From positions 124,001-188,000 of the forward strand of contig CAVQLG010000006.1 of assembly GCA_963713275.1 (NCBI GenBank): a DNA stretch of 64,000 nt, read 5' to 3'. Position 1 is the first letter of the stretch; each line of letters opens with the position of its first letter. This DNA comes from CAIWHR01 sp963713275 (GTDB lineage: Bacteria > Pseudomonadota > Gammaproteobacteria > Burkholderiales > Casimicrobiaceae). Made by a program: the position numbers and the translations under genes. Shown here piece after piece: positions 9,474-17,342 of the stretch. Below the pieces are notes generated by a model. That model had not been told where the DNA came from. It made no database searches and was given only the letters and a program-made list of their open reading frames with translations.

Positions 9474-11678
9474 CTAGACCTTGAACCCGGCGACCGAGCT
9501 GCGCAGTTCCGCCGCGAGTCGCGTCAACTGCGCAATCGAGACGTTGGTCTGCTTCGTGCCTTCGGTCGTCTCCTCGGTGATCCGCAGGATTCCCTGCATG
9601 CCCCGGGTGACGTCGGACACCGAATCCGACTGCTTCTGCGCCTGTTCGGAGATGCCGCCGATCAGCGCCGCGAGCTCGCCCGACACCCGGCGTATCTCGT
9701 CCAGCGCCTGCCCGGCGGCGTCGGAGAGCTTGGTCCCCTCGACCACGCCTACCGTCGATTTCTCCATCGCGGCGACGGCGTCCTGGGTGTCGGCCTGGAT
9801 CGACTTGACGATCGCCTCGATCTGCTTCGTCGCCTCGCCGGAACGCTCCGCGAGGCGCTGCACTTCCTCCGCCACGACGGTGAAGCCGCGGCCCGCCTCG
9901 CCGGCGGAGGCGGCCTGGATCGCCGCATTGAGCGCCAGCACGTTGGTCTGCTCCGTGATGTCGGAAATGAGCTCCACGATCTCGCCGATCTCCAGCGATG
10001 ACTCTCCAAGCCGCTTGATGCGCTTGGAGGTGTCCTGGATCTGGGTGCGGATCTCGTGCATGCCCGAGATCTGGTTCTGCACGGCCTGCCCGCCCTTCTC
10101 GGCGGCTGCGAGCGATTGCTGCGCCACGCGCGCCGACTGGACGGCGCTGTGCGAGACCTCGTCGATCGACTGCGCCATCTGCAGCACGGAGGCCGACGCC
10201 TGCTGGATCTCCCGACTCTGGCGCTGCGACGCCTCGTACAGCCGGTTCGATATCGCCTGCGCGTCCTGTGTCGCCTGCGCCACCTGGTCGGTCGCCGAGT
10301 TGATGCCCTTGACCAGGGTGCGCAGCTCCTCGATCGTGAAGTTGATCGAATCGGCGATCGCGCCGGTGACGTCTTCGGTCACCGAAGCCTGGACGGTCAG
10401 ATCGCCGTCGGCAAGGTTCCCCATTTCGTTCAGGAGCCGGAGAATCGCCTCCTGGTTGCGCTTGTTCTCCTGCTCGCTCTCGAAGGCGCGAACGCGGGCG
10501 TCGTCGAGGAACACCTTGCCCAGCAGCACGAGGCAGCCCAAGCCCAGCAAGGCGAGAGCGGCGGACGCCCAGCGCACGAGTGCGCGTGGCCCCGAGCCGC
10601 TCTGGTACTCGGCCGCGAGCCGGGTCGTGTCGGTCAGCAGCGCTTCGGACTCGGCGTTGACGGCGCGCGCCGCCTGCTTCGCCGCAACCAGCCGGTTCAT
10701 GTTCTGCAGAATCGCGTTCACGCCACCATCGTAGGCAGCGAAGCGCTTCTGCAGTTCGACCAGCGTCGCCCGCGCCTCGTCGTTGCGCAGCGCCGAAAGC
10801 CGCAGCGCGTCGCTTCCCTTCAGCAATCCCTGCAGGATTTCGCGCACGGTCCCGGCGTCCTTGCCGAGGAGGAACGCGACTTCGGGATCGATCTCGTCGG
10901 ACGAGGCCAGGGCGTTGGCGTTCTTGGCGATCCGCTGGGACAGCACCGCAAGCTGGTTCGTGTACTCGATCTCGCGCAGGCTGCCCCCGCCCTGCCCGAC
11001 CTGCTGCGCGGCCTGCTGCGCCAGCTCGAGAATGCCGTTGTTGCCCTGATTGATTCCCTCCAGCCCCTTCGCGAGCGAGGTGAGGCTCTGCTGGTTGTCC
11101 AGCAGGCGGCCGGCGTTCGCGTCGACGCGCTCCCAGCGCGCCTGGATCTCCTGCAGCAGCTTGTGGGTCGACGGGTCCGACGTGACGTCGATTTCGACGC
11201 CGCGCACCGTCCCGCCGTCGAGCAGCGCGCCGAGGTCCGCTTTGAAGCGCTCGCGGCTGTCCTTGACCGCCGGGAACGCGGCAGCCTGCCCTTGCGCCGC
11301 AAGCGCGATACCGCGCGCCAGGCGTTGCGAGAGCATCTGCATCTCGGTCGCCGTCGCCGTGGCGGCGCTGGCCTGCGACGAGTTGCGGTTCTCGAGCAAC
11401 ATCATGATCGCCGCCAGGCACAGCAGCGCGAGCGCCAGGACGCCGAGGACCTGGAACTGCTGCACGATTCCGAGCTTGCCGATCAGCGGCAGCTTCCGCG
11501 GCGGCGCGAGTTCCGACGACGCCGTCCGCAGCTGCTCCATGATCGACACGGTGGCCAGCGGATCGTAGGCGGGGGCGGCCCCGCGCACTTGCGTCGTCGG
11601 CATCTCCAGTGCCGCGGTGGCGGCACCGGCGTTTCCCTGGACGCCGAAGATGCTCGGCAGTTTCAGCTTCAATGCCAT
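9474..11678 (-). CDS. pilJ: PilJ-type methyl-accepting chemotaxis protein
   Basis: The membrane receptor feeding the Pil-Chp kinase. The 734-residue protein has a cytoplasmic N-terminal segment, a transmembrane helix (VLGVLALALLCLAAIMMLL, near 75), a long periplasmic helical region with a PilJ-like four-helix pattern, a second transmembrane helix (ALALLGLGCLVLLGKVFL, near 375), a HAMP-like linker and an MCP signalling domain with the hairpin-tip signature EQTNVLALNAAIQAASAGE near residue 590. The ATG at 11678 has a GGAGGGA site. It sits between pilI and chpA as in other Pil-Chp clusters. No pilK (methyltransferase) gene follows, so adaptation may differ from Pseudomonas. Confidence 0.93.
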   Translation of the reverse strand: MALKLKLPSIFGVQGNAGAATAALEMPTTQVRGAAPAYDPLATVSIMEQLRTASSELAPPRKLPLIGKLGIVQQFQVLGVLALALLCLAAIMMLLENRNSSQASAATATATEMQMLSQRLARGIALAAQGQAAAFPAVKDSRERFKADLGALLDGGTVRGVEIDVTSDPSTHKLLQEIQARWERVDANAGRLLDNQQSLTSLAKGLEGINQGNNGILELAQQAAQQVGQGGGSLREIEYTNQLAVLSQRIAKNANALASSDEIDPEVAFLLGKDAGTVREILQGLLKGSDALRLSALRNDEARATLVELQKRFAAYDGGVNAILQNMNRLVAAKQAARAVNAESEALLTDTTRLAAEYQSGSGPRALVRWASAALALLGLGCLVLLGKVFLDDARVRAFESEQENKRNQEAILRLLNEMGNLADGDLTVQASVTEDVTGAIADSINFTIEELRTLVKGINSATDQVAQATQDAQAISNRLYEASQRQSREIQQASASVLQMAQSIDEVSHSAVQSARVAQQSLAAAEKGGQAVQNQISGMHEIRTQIQDTSKRIKRLGESSLEIGEIVELISDITEQTNVLALNAAIQAASAGEAGRGFTVVAEEVQRLAERSGEATKQIEAIVKSIQADTQDAVAAMEKSTVGVVEGTKLSDAAGQALDEIRRVSGELAALIGGISEQAQKQSDSVSDVTRGMQGILRITEETTEGTKQTNVSIAQLTRLAAELRSSVAGFKV

Positions 11679-11762
11679 GTTCCCTCCGGAAGACCCGCTC
11701 CCGTGCTCCGTTGTTCTGATGCTCGTCGGCGCGGCTCGCTGCCCGTCGTTCAGCGCGCCCGT

Positions 11763-12296
11763 TCAGGCGCCGACCTGCAGGAAGTCCGGCTCGCGCGCCA
11801 GACGCGCGAGGTCGATCTCCTGCCACGACACGCCGTCGGCGTCCATCCAGCGCTGGGCGTACCAGGCGGGGGCGTCCGCGCGCGCCGCCACCGGCGCGAA
11901 CTCCGCAACGTTGCGCAGGCCGACCACTCGCGTCACGACGACCCCGACCTGGAGCTCGCCAGTGCGCGCGCCGAACAGCACGAGGCGCGCCTGCCCGCCC
12001 GGGCCCCGCGGCGTCGCACTCGCCGGAAGGCCGCGGAACGCGGCGAAATCGACAACGCCGTAGAGGTTGCCGCGGATGTTGGTGATGCCCAGGAACCAAG
12101 GCCGCGTCAGCGGCACCGCGGCGATCGGCGGCACGGCGAGGACTTCGCCGGCGTCGGCCAGGCGGACCAGCCAGTTCTCGCCCCCGAAAGACAGGCCGAG
12201 ACGCGACGACTCGACCTGCGCCGCGGTCTTGCTGGACAGGCGGGCGGCGAGTTCCTGCTGGAACGCGCGGAGGTCGATTCTCGCGGGGCGGGCCAT
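11763..12296 (-). CDS. pilI: PilI, CheW-like coupling protein
   Basis: A CheW-domain adaptor of 177 residues that should link PilJ to ChpA. The CheW core is seen in LADAGEVLAVPPIAAVPLT and WFLGITNIRGNLYGVVDF, the usual receptor/kinase contact region. The start is the ATG at 12296 (MARPARIDLRAFQQ). It lies between pilH and pilJ in one direction with modest gaps (about 75-85 bp), consistent with a single transcript. Confidence 0.9.
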   Translation of the reverse strand: MARPARIDLRAFQQELAARLSSKTAAQVESSRLGLSFGGENWLVRLADAGEVLAVPPIAAVPLTRPWFLGITNIRGNLYGVVDFAAFRGLPASATPRGPGGQARLVLFGARTGELQVGVVVTRVVGLRNVAEFAPVAARADAPAWYAQRWMDADGVSWQEIDLARLAREPDFLQVGA

Positions 12297-12369
12297 GCGA
12301 TCTCGGTGGCTGGCGGACGGTTGGGGAATGCTCGCGCGGCGGAAGTTCCGGATTCGGGCGCAGGGGCGG

Positions 12370-12735
12370 TCAACAGACTGCGGCGATCTTCGCCAGCAGT
12401 TCGTCGCGGTTGATTGGCTTGACGACGTAGTCGCGGGCACCCTGGCGCATGCCCCAGATCTTGTCGGTTTCCTGGCTCTTCGACGTGCACAGGATGATGG
12501 GAATCGACCGCGTCTCCGGGTCGCGGCTGATGGCCCGCGTCGCCTGGAATCCGTTGAGGCCGGGCATGACGACGTCCATCAGGATGAGCGCCGGGCGCAC
12601 CTGCTTCGCCTTCTGGATGGCGTCCTCGCCGTTGTCGCTGGCAACGACTTCGTAGCCGGCCTTGGTCAGCATGTCGTTGAGTACGTGACGCTCGGTCGGG
12701 GAGTCGTCGACGATGAGAATCTTCTTGAATGCCAT
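12370..12735 (-). CDS. pilH: PilH single-domain response regulator
   Basis: A stand-alone receiver domain of 121 residues with acidic pocket IVDDS, phospho-acceptor in LILMDVVMPGLNG, switch Thr in ILCTSK and the conserved Lys in VVKPIN. In Pil-Chp systems PilH is associated with pilus retraction control. The ATG at 12735 and position after pilG give the assignment; sequence alone would not separate PilH from other CheY-like proteins. Confidence 0.9.
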   Translation of the reverse strand: MAFKKILIVDDSPTERHVLNDMLTKAGYEVVASDNGEDAIQKAKQVRPALILMDVVMPGLNGFQATRAISRDPETRSIPIILCTSKSQETDKIWGMRQGARDYVVKPINRDELLAKIAAVC

Positions 12736-12833
12736 CCTCGTTCAGCCTCTCGCTCGACTGTGCATCCCCGGGCCGTCGCGGCCCGACGCCGCACCAAGCG
12801 TCGGGTCGCCCTTGGCGTTGCCGGCGCGAGCGA

Positions 12834-13259
12834 TCATGGCCCCTTTCGACCGACGTGATTCGACACGGCCTTGAGCAGGCTTTCCTTCGTGAAGGGCTTG
12901 GTCAGGTACTGGTCCGACCCCACCATCCGGCCGCGCGCGCGGTCGAACAAGCCGTCCTTCGACGAGAGCATCACCACCGGCATCGTGTGAAAGCGCGCGT
13001 TCTTCTTGATCAGCGCGCAGGTCTGGTAGCCGTCGAGCCGGGGCATCATGATGTCGACGAACACGAGATCCGGCAGGTGGTCGGTGATCTTCGACAGGGC
13101 GTCGAACCCGTCTTCGGCCAGGATCACCGTGCACCCGGCCTGCAGCAGGAAGATCTCGGCGCTGCGCCGAATGGTGTTCGAGTCATCGATGACCATCACC
13201 TTGACGCCCGACAGCGAATTCTGCTCGGTCAACCCGGTCTCCTTTTCGGCGCACCGCAT
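12834..13259 (-). CDS. pilG: PilG single-domain response regulator
   Basis: A CheY-like receiver of about 141 residues: VMVIDDSNTIRRSAEIFLLQ, phospho-acceptor in LVFVDIMMPRLDGYQ, MLSSKDG and the Lys of YLTKPFTK. The SNTIRRSAEIFL pattern is typical of PilG, associated with pilus extension. The ATG at 13259 (MRCAEKETG) is preferred; a start at 13346 would add an unrelated 29-residue extension. First gene of the pilGHIJ-chpA cluster, so its promoter should lie within about 13260-13480. Confidence 0.9.
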   Translation of the reverse strand: MRCAEKETGLTEQNSLSGVKVMVIDDSNTIRRSAEIFLLQAGCTVILAEDGFDALSKITDHLPDLVFVDIMMPRLDGYQTCALIKKNARFHTMPVVMLSSKDGLFDRARGRMVGSDQYLTKPFTKESLLKAVSNHVGRKGP

Positions 13260-13456
13260 TGTGCGCCACAATTCCCTCGTGTGCCCAGTCTGCCACGGCA
13301 CAGGCGCCATGGTCCTTAGCAACAATTGTACCGACCCGTGCGCCATAGCGCATAGTTCGAGAGGATCATGGCGTGGCAGGTGCGTTTCCGGGCCCCGAGC
13401 GAGCCGCGGCCGAAACGACGCTGTACGGCACAGAACGCCCGACGTGGGCGGCGGCG

Positions 13457-13476
13457 GCCGGTCGCCGGCGACCGGC
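13457..13476. other. GC palindrome between MITE 1 and pilG
   Basis: GCCGGTCG, CCGG loop, CGACCGGC: a perfect 8-bp stem 7 bp beyond the MITE end and downstream of ilvA. It has no T-run. It might act as a transcription or mRNA-stability structure. Confidence 0.35.
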
Positions 13477-13483
13477 CGGGCTG

Positions 13484-13651
13484 CTAGGAGCCTGTCGGAC
13501 TTAGGGGTTCGAAAGCGAAACGGTGGGAGAGCGAGGACAGATTTTGACGATTTCGACGCGCCTATCGGGAATAGGTAAGGAGAAATCGGCGAAATATGGA
13601 CCGTTCTCCCACCGTTGCAGCCGAATCCTCCTAAGTGCGACAGGCTCCTAG
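13484..13651 (+). mobile_element. 168-bp MITE-like element, copy 1, at the ilvA stop codon
   Basis: The element begins and ends with CTAG. Its ends form imperfect terminal inverted repeats (start CTAGGAGCCTGTCGGACTTA; the reverse complement of the right end agrees at 20 of 21 positions). It encodes nothing. It matches the element at 30756-30922 in inverted orientation at about four-fifths of positions by hand alignment, with a nearly identical central core. The ilvA stop codon TAG is read inside the right-hand CTAG. The parent transposon is not in the window. Confidence 0.85.
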
Positions 13652-15177
13652 GCGCCTGGCCGACGCGCTCCGAGGAACATCCGGTAGGCGGGGTTCCCGG
13701 TCTCCTCGACGTGGTCGTACCCCAGCTTGGCCAGGAACGCGCGGAAATCGGGCTTGTCCGCGGCCGGAACCTGCATCCCCACGAGCACCCGCCCGTAGTC
13801 GGCCCCGTGGTTGCGGTAGTGGAACAGGCTGATGTTCCAGCCCCGGCTCATGCTGTTCAGGAACTGCATCAGCGCCCCCGGGCGCTCGGGGAATTCGAAC
13901 CGGTAGACGATCTCGTCCGTCGCCGCGGGCGCATGCCCGCCGACCAGGTGGCGAACGTGCAGCTTGGCCATTTCGTTGTCCGAGAGGTCGAACGCTTCGA
14001 TCCCCCGCCGCCGGAACTCGCGCAGCAGCTCGGCCGTCTGCCGTGCGTTGCCGACCTCGATGCCGACGAAGATGTGAGCGACGTCCGCGTCGGCGTAGCG
14101 GTAGTTGAACTCGGTGATCGATCGCCGGCCGAGGAGCTCGCAGAACGCGCGGAAGCTGCCGGGACGCTCCGGGATCGTCACGGCCAGGATCGCCTCGCGC
14201 TGCTCGCCCAGCTCAGCGCGTTCGGCGACGAAACGCAGGCGGTCGAAGTTCATGTTGGCGCCGCAGGCGATCGCCACGTACGTGCGATCCGCGGTCCGGT
14301 GCCGCTCGCACCAGGCCTTGACTCCGGCGATCGCCAGCGCGCCCGCGGGCTCCAGGATCGACCGCGTGTCCTCGAACACGTCCTTGAGCGCCGCGCAGGT
14401 CGCATCGGTGTCGACCAGGATCATGTCGTCGACCAGCGCGCGGGCGAGGCGAAAGGTTTCGGCGCCGACCTGCTTCACCGCGACGCCGTCGGCGAACAGC
14501 CCGACGTGGCGCAGCCGCACCCGCCGGCCGGCCCGCAGCGACCGCGCCATGGCGTCGGAGTCGGTCGGCTGCACGCCGACGACGCGGATCTGCGGACGCA
14601 CGCGTTTCACGTACGCCGCGATCCCGGCGATAAGCCCGCCGCCGCCGACCGCGACGAAGATCGCGTCGATCGGCCGCTGGCATTGGCGCAGTATCTCCAT
14701 CCCGATCGTGCCCTGGCCCGCGATGACGTCGGGATCGTCGTAGGGATGGACGAAGGCGGCGCGCGACTCCTTCTTCAACGCCAGCGCGTGCGCATAGGCG
14801 TCGCTGTAGGAGTCGCCGTGCAGCACGACGTTGGCACCGCGCGCCCTGACCGCGCCGATCTTGATCCGCGGCGTGGTGACCGGCATCACGATCGTCGCCA
14901 CGCAGCCAAGCTTCTGCGCCGCGAGCGCGACGCCCTGCGCGTGGTTGCCGGCGGAGGCGGCGATGACCCCGCGACCGCGTTCGCGCGCGGACAACTGGGC
15001 CATCTTGTTGTACGCGCCGCGCAGCTTGAACGAGAAGACCGGCTGCTGGTCCTCGCGCTTCAGCAACACGCGGTTGCCCAAACGCCGCGACAACGTCGGG
15101 GCAAGATCCAGCGGCGTCTCGACGGCCACGTCGTAGACGCGGGCGGTGAGGATCTTCTGCAGGTAATCGACAGGCAT
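13648..15177 (-). CDS. ilvA: Threonine dehydratase, biosynthetic (IlvA)
   Basis: A PLP enzyme deaminating threonine to 2-oxobutyrate, the first step to isoleucine. PLP lysine in FSFKLRGAYNKM, SAGNHAQGVALAA, phosphate-binding GGGGLIAG, and two C-terminal ACT-like regulatory domains (ILAVTIPERPGSFRAFCELL and YRFEFPERPGALMQFLNSM), which in this family bind isoleucine/valine. The 509-residue length from the ATG at 15177 matches the biosynthetic form; a GTG at 15186 adds three residues. The C-terminus NPAYRMFLG is followed by six extra residues before a stop provided by MITE 1. It is divergent from ppx. Confidence 0.94.
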   Translation of the reverse strand: MPVDYLQKILTARVYDVAVETPLDLAPTLSRRLGNRVLLKREDQQPVFSFKLRGAYNKMAQLSARERGRGVIAASAGNHAQGVALAAQKLGCVATIVMPVTTPRIKIGAVRARGANVVLHGDSYSDAYAHALALKKESRAAFVHPYDDPDVIAGQGTIGMEILRQCQRPIDAIFVAVGGGGLIAGIAAYVKRVRPQIRVVGVQPTDSDAMARSLRAGRRVRLRHVGLFADGVAVKQVGAETFRLARALVDDMILVDTDATCAALKDVFEDTRSILEPAGALAIAGVKAWCERHRTADRTYVAIACGANMNFDRLRFVAERAELGEQREAILAVTIPERPGSFRAFCELLGRRSITEFNYRYADADVAHIFVGIEVGNARQTAELLREFRRRGIEAFDLSDNEMAKLHVRHLVGGHAPAATDEIVYRFEFPERPGALMQFLNSMSRGWNISLFHYRNHGADYGRVLVGMQVPAADKPDFRAFLAKLGYDHVEETGNPAYRMFLGARRPGA

Positions 15178-15299
15178 CGGGGCCACGCGTGCGCCGGGCC
15201 GCTGCGCGCGCCGCGCAGCAGTACACTAGCAGAAATCGGCTTCGCAGCCGGTGCCGCGTGAGTCGCGACACGATGGATTCTGATACCCTGCCGGCCATC

Positions 15300-16772
15300 A
15301 TGCCGCGCACAGCGCTCGCCGCCACGACGCTTGCCGTCGTGGACATGGGTTCGAACAGCTTCCGCCTCGAGGTCGGCCGCGTCGAGGGCGACCAGGTGTT
15401 CCGGCTGGACACCTGGCGCGAGACGCTGCGCCTGGGTGCCGGCATCGACAGCAAGGGCAACCTCCGGCCCGAGGCGCGGCGGGCGGCGCTGGCGTGCCTC
15501 GCGCGGTTCGCGGAGCGCCTGCGCGGGCTTCACCCGTCCGCGGTGCGCGCCGTCGCCACCAACACGCTGCGAGTGGCGAGGAACGCCGCGACGTTTCTGC
15601 CGCAGGCCGAACGGGTCCTCGGCTTCCCGATCGACATCATCACCGGCTACGAGGAGGCGCGGCTCATCTACCTCGGTGTCGCGCACGTCCTGCCGTCGTC
15701 GCCCGAGCCGCGGCTGGTGATCGACATCGGCGGCGGCTCGACCGAGTTCATCGTCGGTCGCGGCATGGAAGCGCTGCACATGGACTCGCTCAAGATGGGC
15801 TGCGTCGACATGACGCAGCGTTTCTTCCGCGATGGCGCGCTGACCAGGCGCGCGTTCGAAGCGGCCGGCACCGCAGCCCGGGCCGAAGTCGAAGCCATCG
15901 CCCGTGATTTCAATCACCGGCACTGGACCGCGGCCTACGCGTCGTCCGGCACCGCGCTGGCGCTCGCCGAAATCCTTGAGCAGAACGGCCTGTCGCCGGC
16001 GGGCATCACGCGCGGCGGCCTCGACCGCCTGCAGCGCCGGATGATCTCCGCCGGACACGTCCGGCGCCTCTCCATGGCGGCGCTCAAACCCGAGCGCGCA
16101 CCCGTCCTGGCGGGCGGACTCGCGGTGATGGCAGCCGCGATGGAGGAGCTCGATGCCGACCGGATCAACCCCGTGGGCGGGGCGCTGCGGCTCGGCGTCC
16201 TTTACGACCTGCTCGGCCGGCGTATCCAGCGCGACGTCCGCACCGCGACGGTCGATCAGTTCCAGACGCGCTGGCGCGTCGATCGGGAGCACGCCGCCCG
16301 AGTCGCGGCGTTGGCGCAGACGATCTTTGCCGCAGCCGCGCCCGATGCGGACGCCGCAACCGCGCAGCGCCTGGAGTGGGCGGCACTGCTGCACGAGACC
16401 GGCTTCTCGGTGTCGCACACCGGCTTCCACAAGCACGGCGCGTACATCCTTCAGAACGCCGACATGCCTGGATTCTCCGCGGGCGAGCAGGCCGAGCTCG
16501 CTACGCTCGTCCTCGGCTGCCGCGGCAGCCTCGCCAAGATGTCCGGCGCGCTCGCGAACCCGACGCAGCGACTGCAACTTCTCGCCTTGCGCCTCGCCGT
16601 ACTCTTCCACCACGCGCGGCAGGCCGTGGCGTTGCCGCGCTTCAGGATCGCCCCGGGCAGCGGCCTGCGGATCGAGGTTCCCGCCGCCTGGCTCAAGGCG
16701 CATCCATTGACCGCGCACCTGCTCGACAAGGAACGCGCCCAGTGGCGCTCGCAGGGGCACCCCTGGCGCTGA
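15300..16772 (+). CDS. ppx: Ppx/GppA exopolyphosphatase
   Basis: Removes terminal phosphate from polyphosphate and may also act on pppGpp. VVDMGSNSFRLEVGR and VIDIGGGSTEFIVGRG are the two phosphate-binding loops of the ASKHA fold; the C-terminal half carries the HD-like domain seen in Ppx/GppA (EWAALLHETGFSVSH). The ATG at 15300 (MPRTALA) gives 490 residues; upstream ATGs add an Arg-rich extension. It is transcribed away from ilvA and converges with the sixA-ppk pair; Ppk makes the polymer this enzyme degrades. Confidence 0.92.
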   Translation: MPRTALAATTLAVVDMGSNSFRLEVGRVEGDQVFRLDTWRETLRLGAGIDSKGNLRPEARRAALACLARFAERLRGLHPSAVRAVATNTLRVARNAATFLPQAERVLGFPIDIITGYEEARLIYLGVAHVLPSSPEPRLVIDIGGGSTEFIVGRGMEALHMDSLKMGCVDMTQRFFRDGALTRRAFEAAGTAARAEVEAIARDFNHRHWTAAYASSGTALALAEILEQNGLSPAGITRGGLDRLQRRMISAGHVRRLSMAALKPERAPVLAGGLAVMAAAMEELDADRINPVGGALRLGVLYDLLGRRIQRDVRTATVDQFQTRWRVDREHAARVAALAQTIFAAAAPDADAATAQRLEWAALLHETGFSVSHTGFHKHGAYILQNADMPGFSAGEQAELATLVLGCRGSLAKMSGALANPTQRLQLLALRLAVLFHHARQAVALPRFRIAPGSGLRIEVPAAWLKAHPLTAHLLDKERAQWRSQGHPWR

Positions 16773-16881
16773 CGCCCCCCCCCGGGACGTCGCGTCCCCC
16801 CGGACCGCGCGCGGGCGGAGGCTTGGGCAGTGCCCGGTCGTTGCCCGAGCCCGCGCTCCTGGACAGGCGGGGTTGCGAAGC

Positions 16882-17334
16882 TCAGACGAACTCCGGCCCG
16901 ATCACGACCCGGAGCACGACGGTCGCGGTTCCGGCGCGATCCCGATTGCTGAGCCACCAGACGGCGCCCTTCCTCACCGACCAGTAGGCTTCGTCCCCAG
17001 CGAGCAGGAACGACGCGACCGACCCCAGCGTCGGCTGATGTCCGACGATCAGCACCGGCTCCCTTGCATCGGGCCATCCCGCCGCGGCCAGCACGGCGGC
17101 GACCGCAGCGCCGGGCGCAAGCGCGTCCACGGTCTTGAACCTGCGCTTGAGTCCGAGCGCCGTTTCCTGCGCCCGGTCCGCAGGCGACACGAGGATGCGC
17201 GTCGTCTGCGGCAGGTACCGATCCAGCCACGACCCGACGCGTTCCGCCTGCTTGTGGCCCTTCGCGGTCAGGCGCCGCCCGAGATCCGGCTCGCCCGGCT
17301 CGGCTTCGGCGTGTCGCCACAGAACAAGATCCAT
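16882..17334 (-). CDS. sixA: SixA-type phosphohistidine phosphatase
   Basis: A 150-residue histidine-phosphatase-superfamily protein. The catalytic RHAEAEP lies at residues 7-13 and the second catalytic His in VLIVGHQPTLGS. SixA removes phosphate from phosphohistidines, for example on Hpt domains or nitrogen-PTS proteins. The ATG at 17334 (MDLVLWRHAE) lies 8 bp after the ppk stop, so the two are probably cotranscribed. Whether it targets the ChpA Hpt domains nearby is speculation. Confidence 0.9.
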   Translation of the reverse strand: MDLVLWRHAEAEPGEPDLGRRLTAKGHKQAERVGSWLDRYLPQTTRILVSPADRAQETALGLKRRFKTVDALAPGAAVAAVLAAAGWPDAREPVLIVGHQPTLGSVASFLLAGDEAYWSVRKGAVWWLSNRDRAGTATVVLRVVIGPEFV

Positions 17335-17342
17335 ACGGCCCC

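Noticed and set aside
13615..15261. Long plus-strand ORF opposite ilvA
   Set aside because: Shadow of a GC-rich gene; His/Arg/Asp-rich translation with no recognisable domains.
16773..16881. Stem-like sequence GCTTGGGCA/TGCCCGAGC between ppx and sixA as terminator
   Set aside because: The stem has a mismatch, a long loop and no T-run; evidence too weak.
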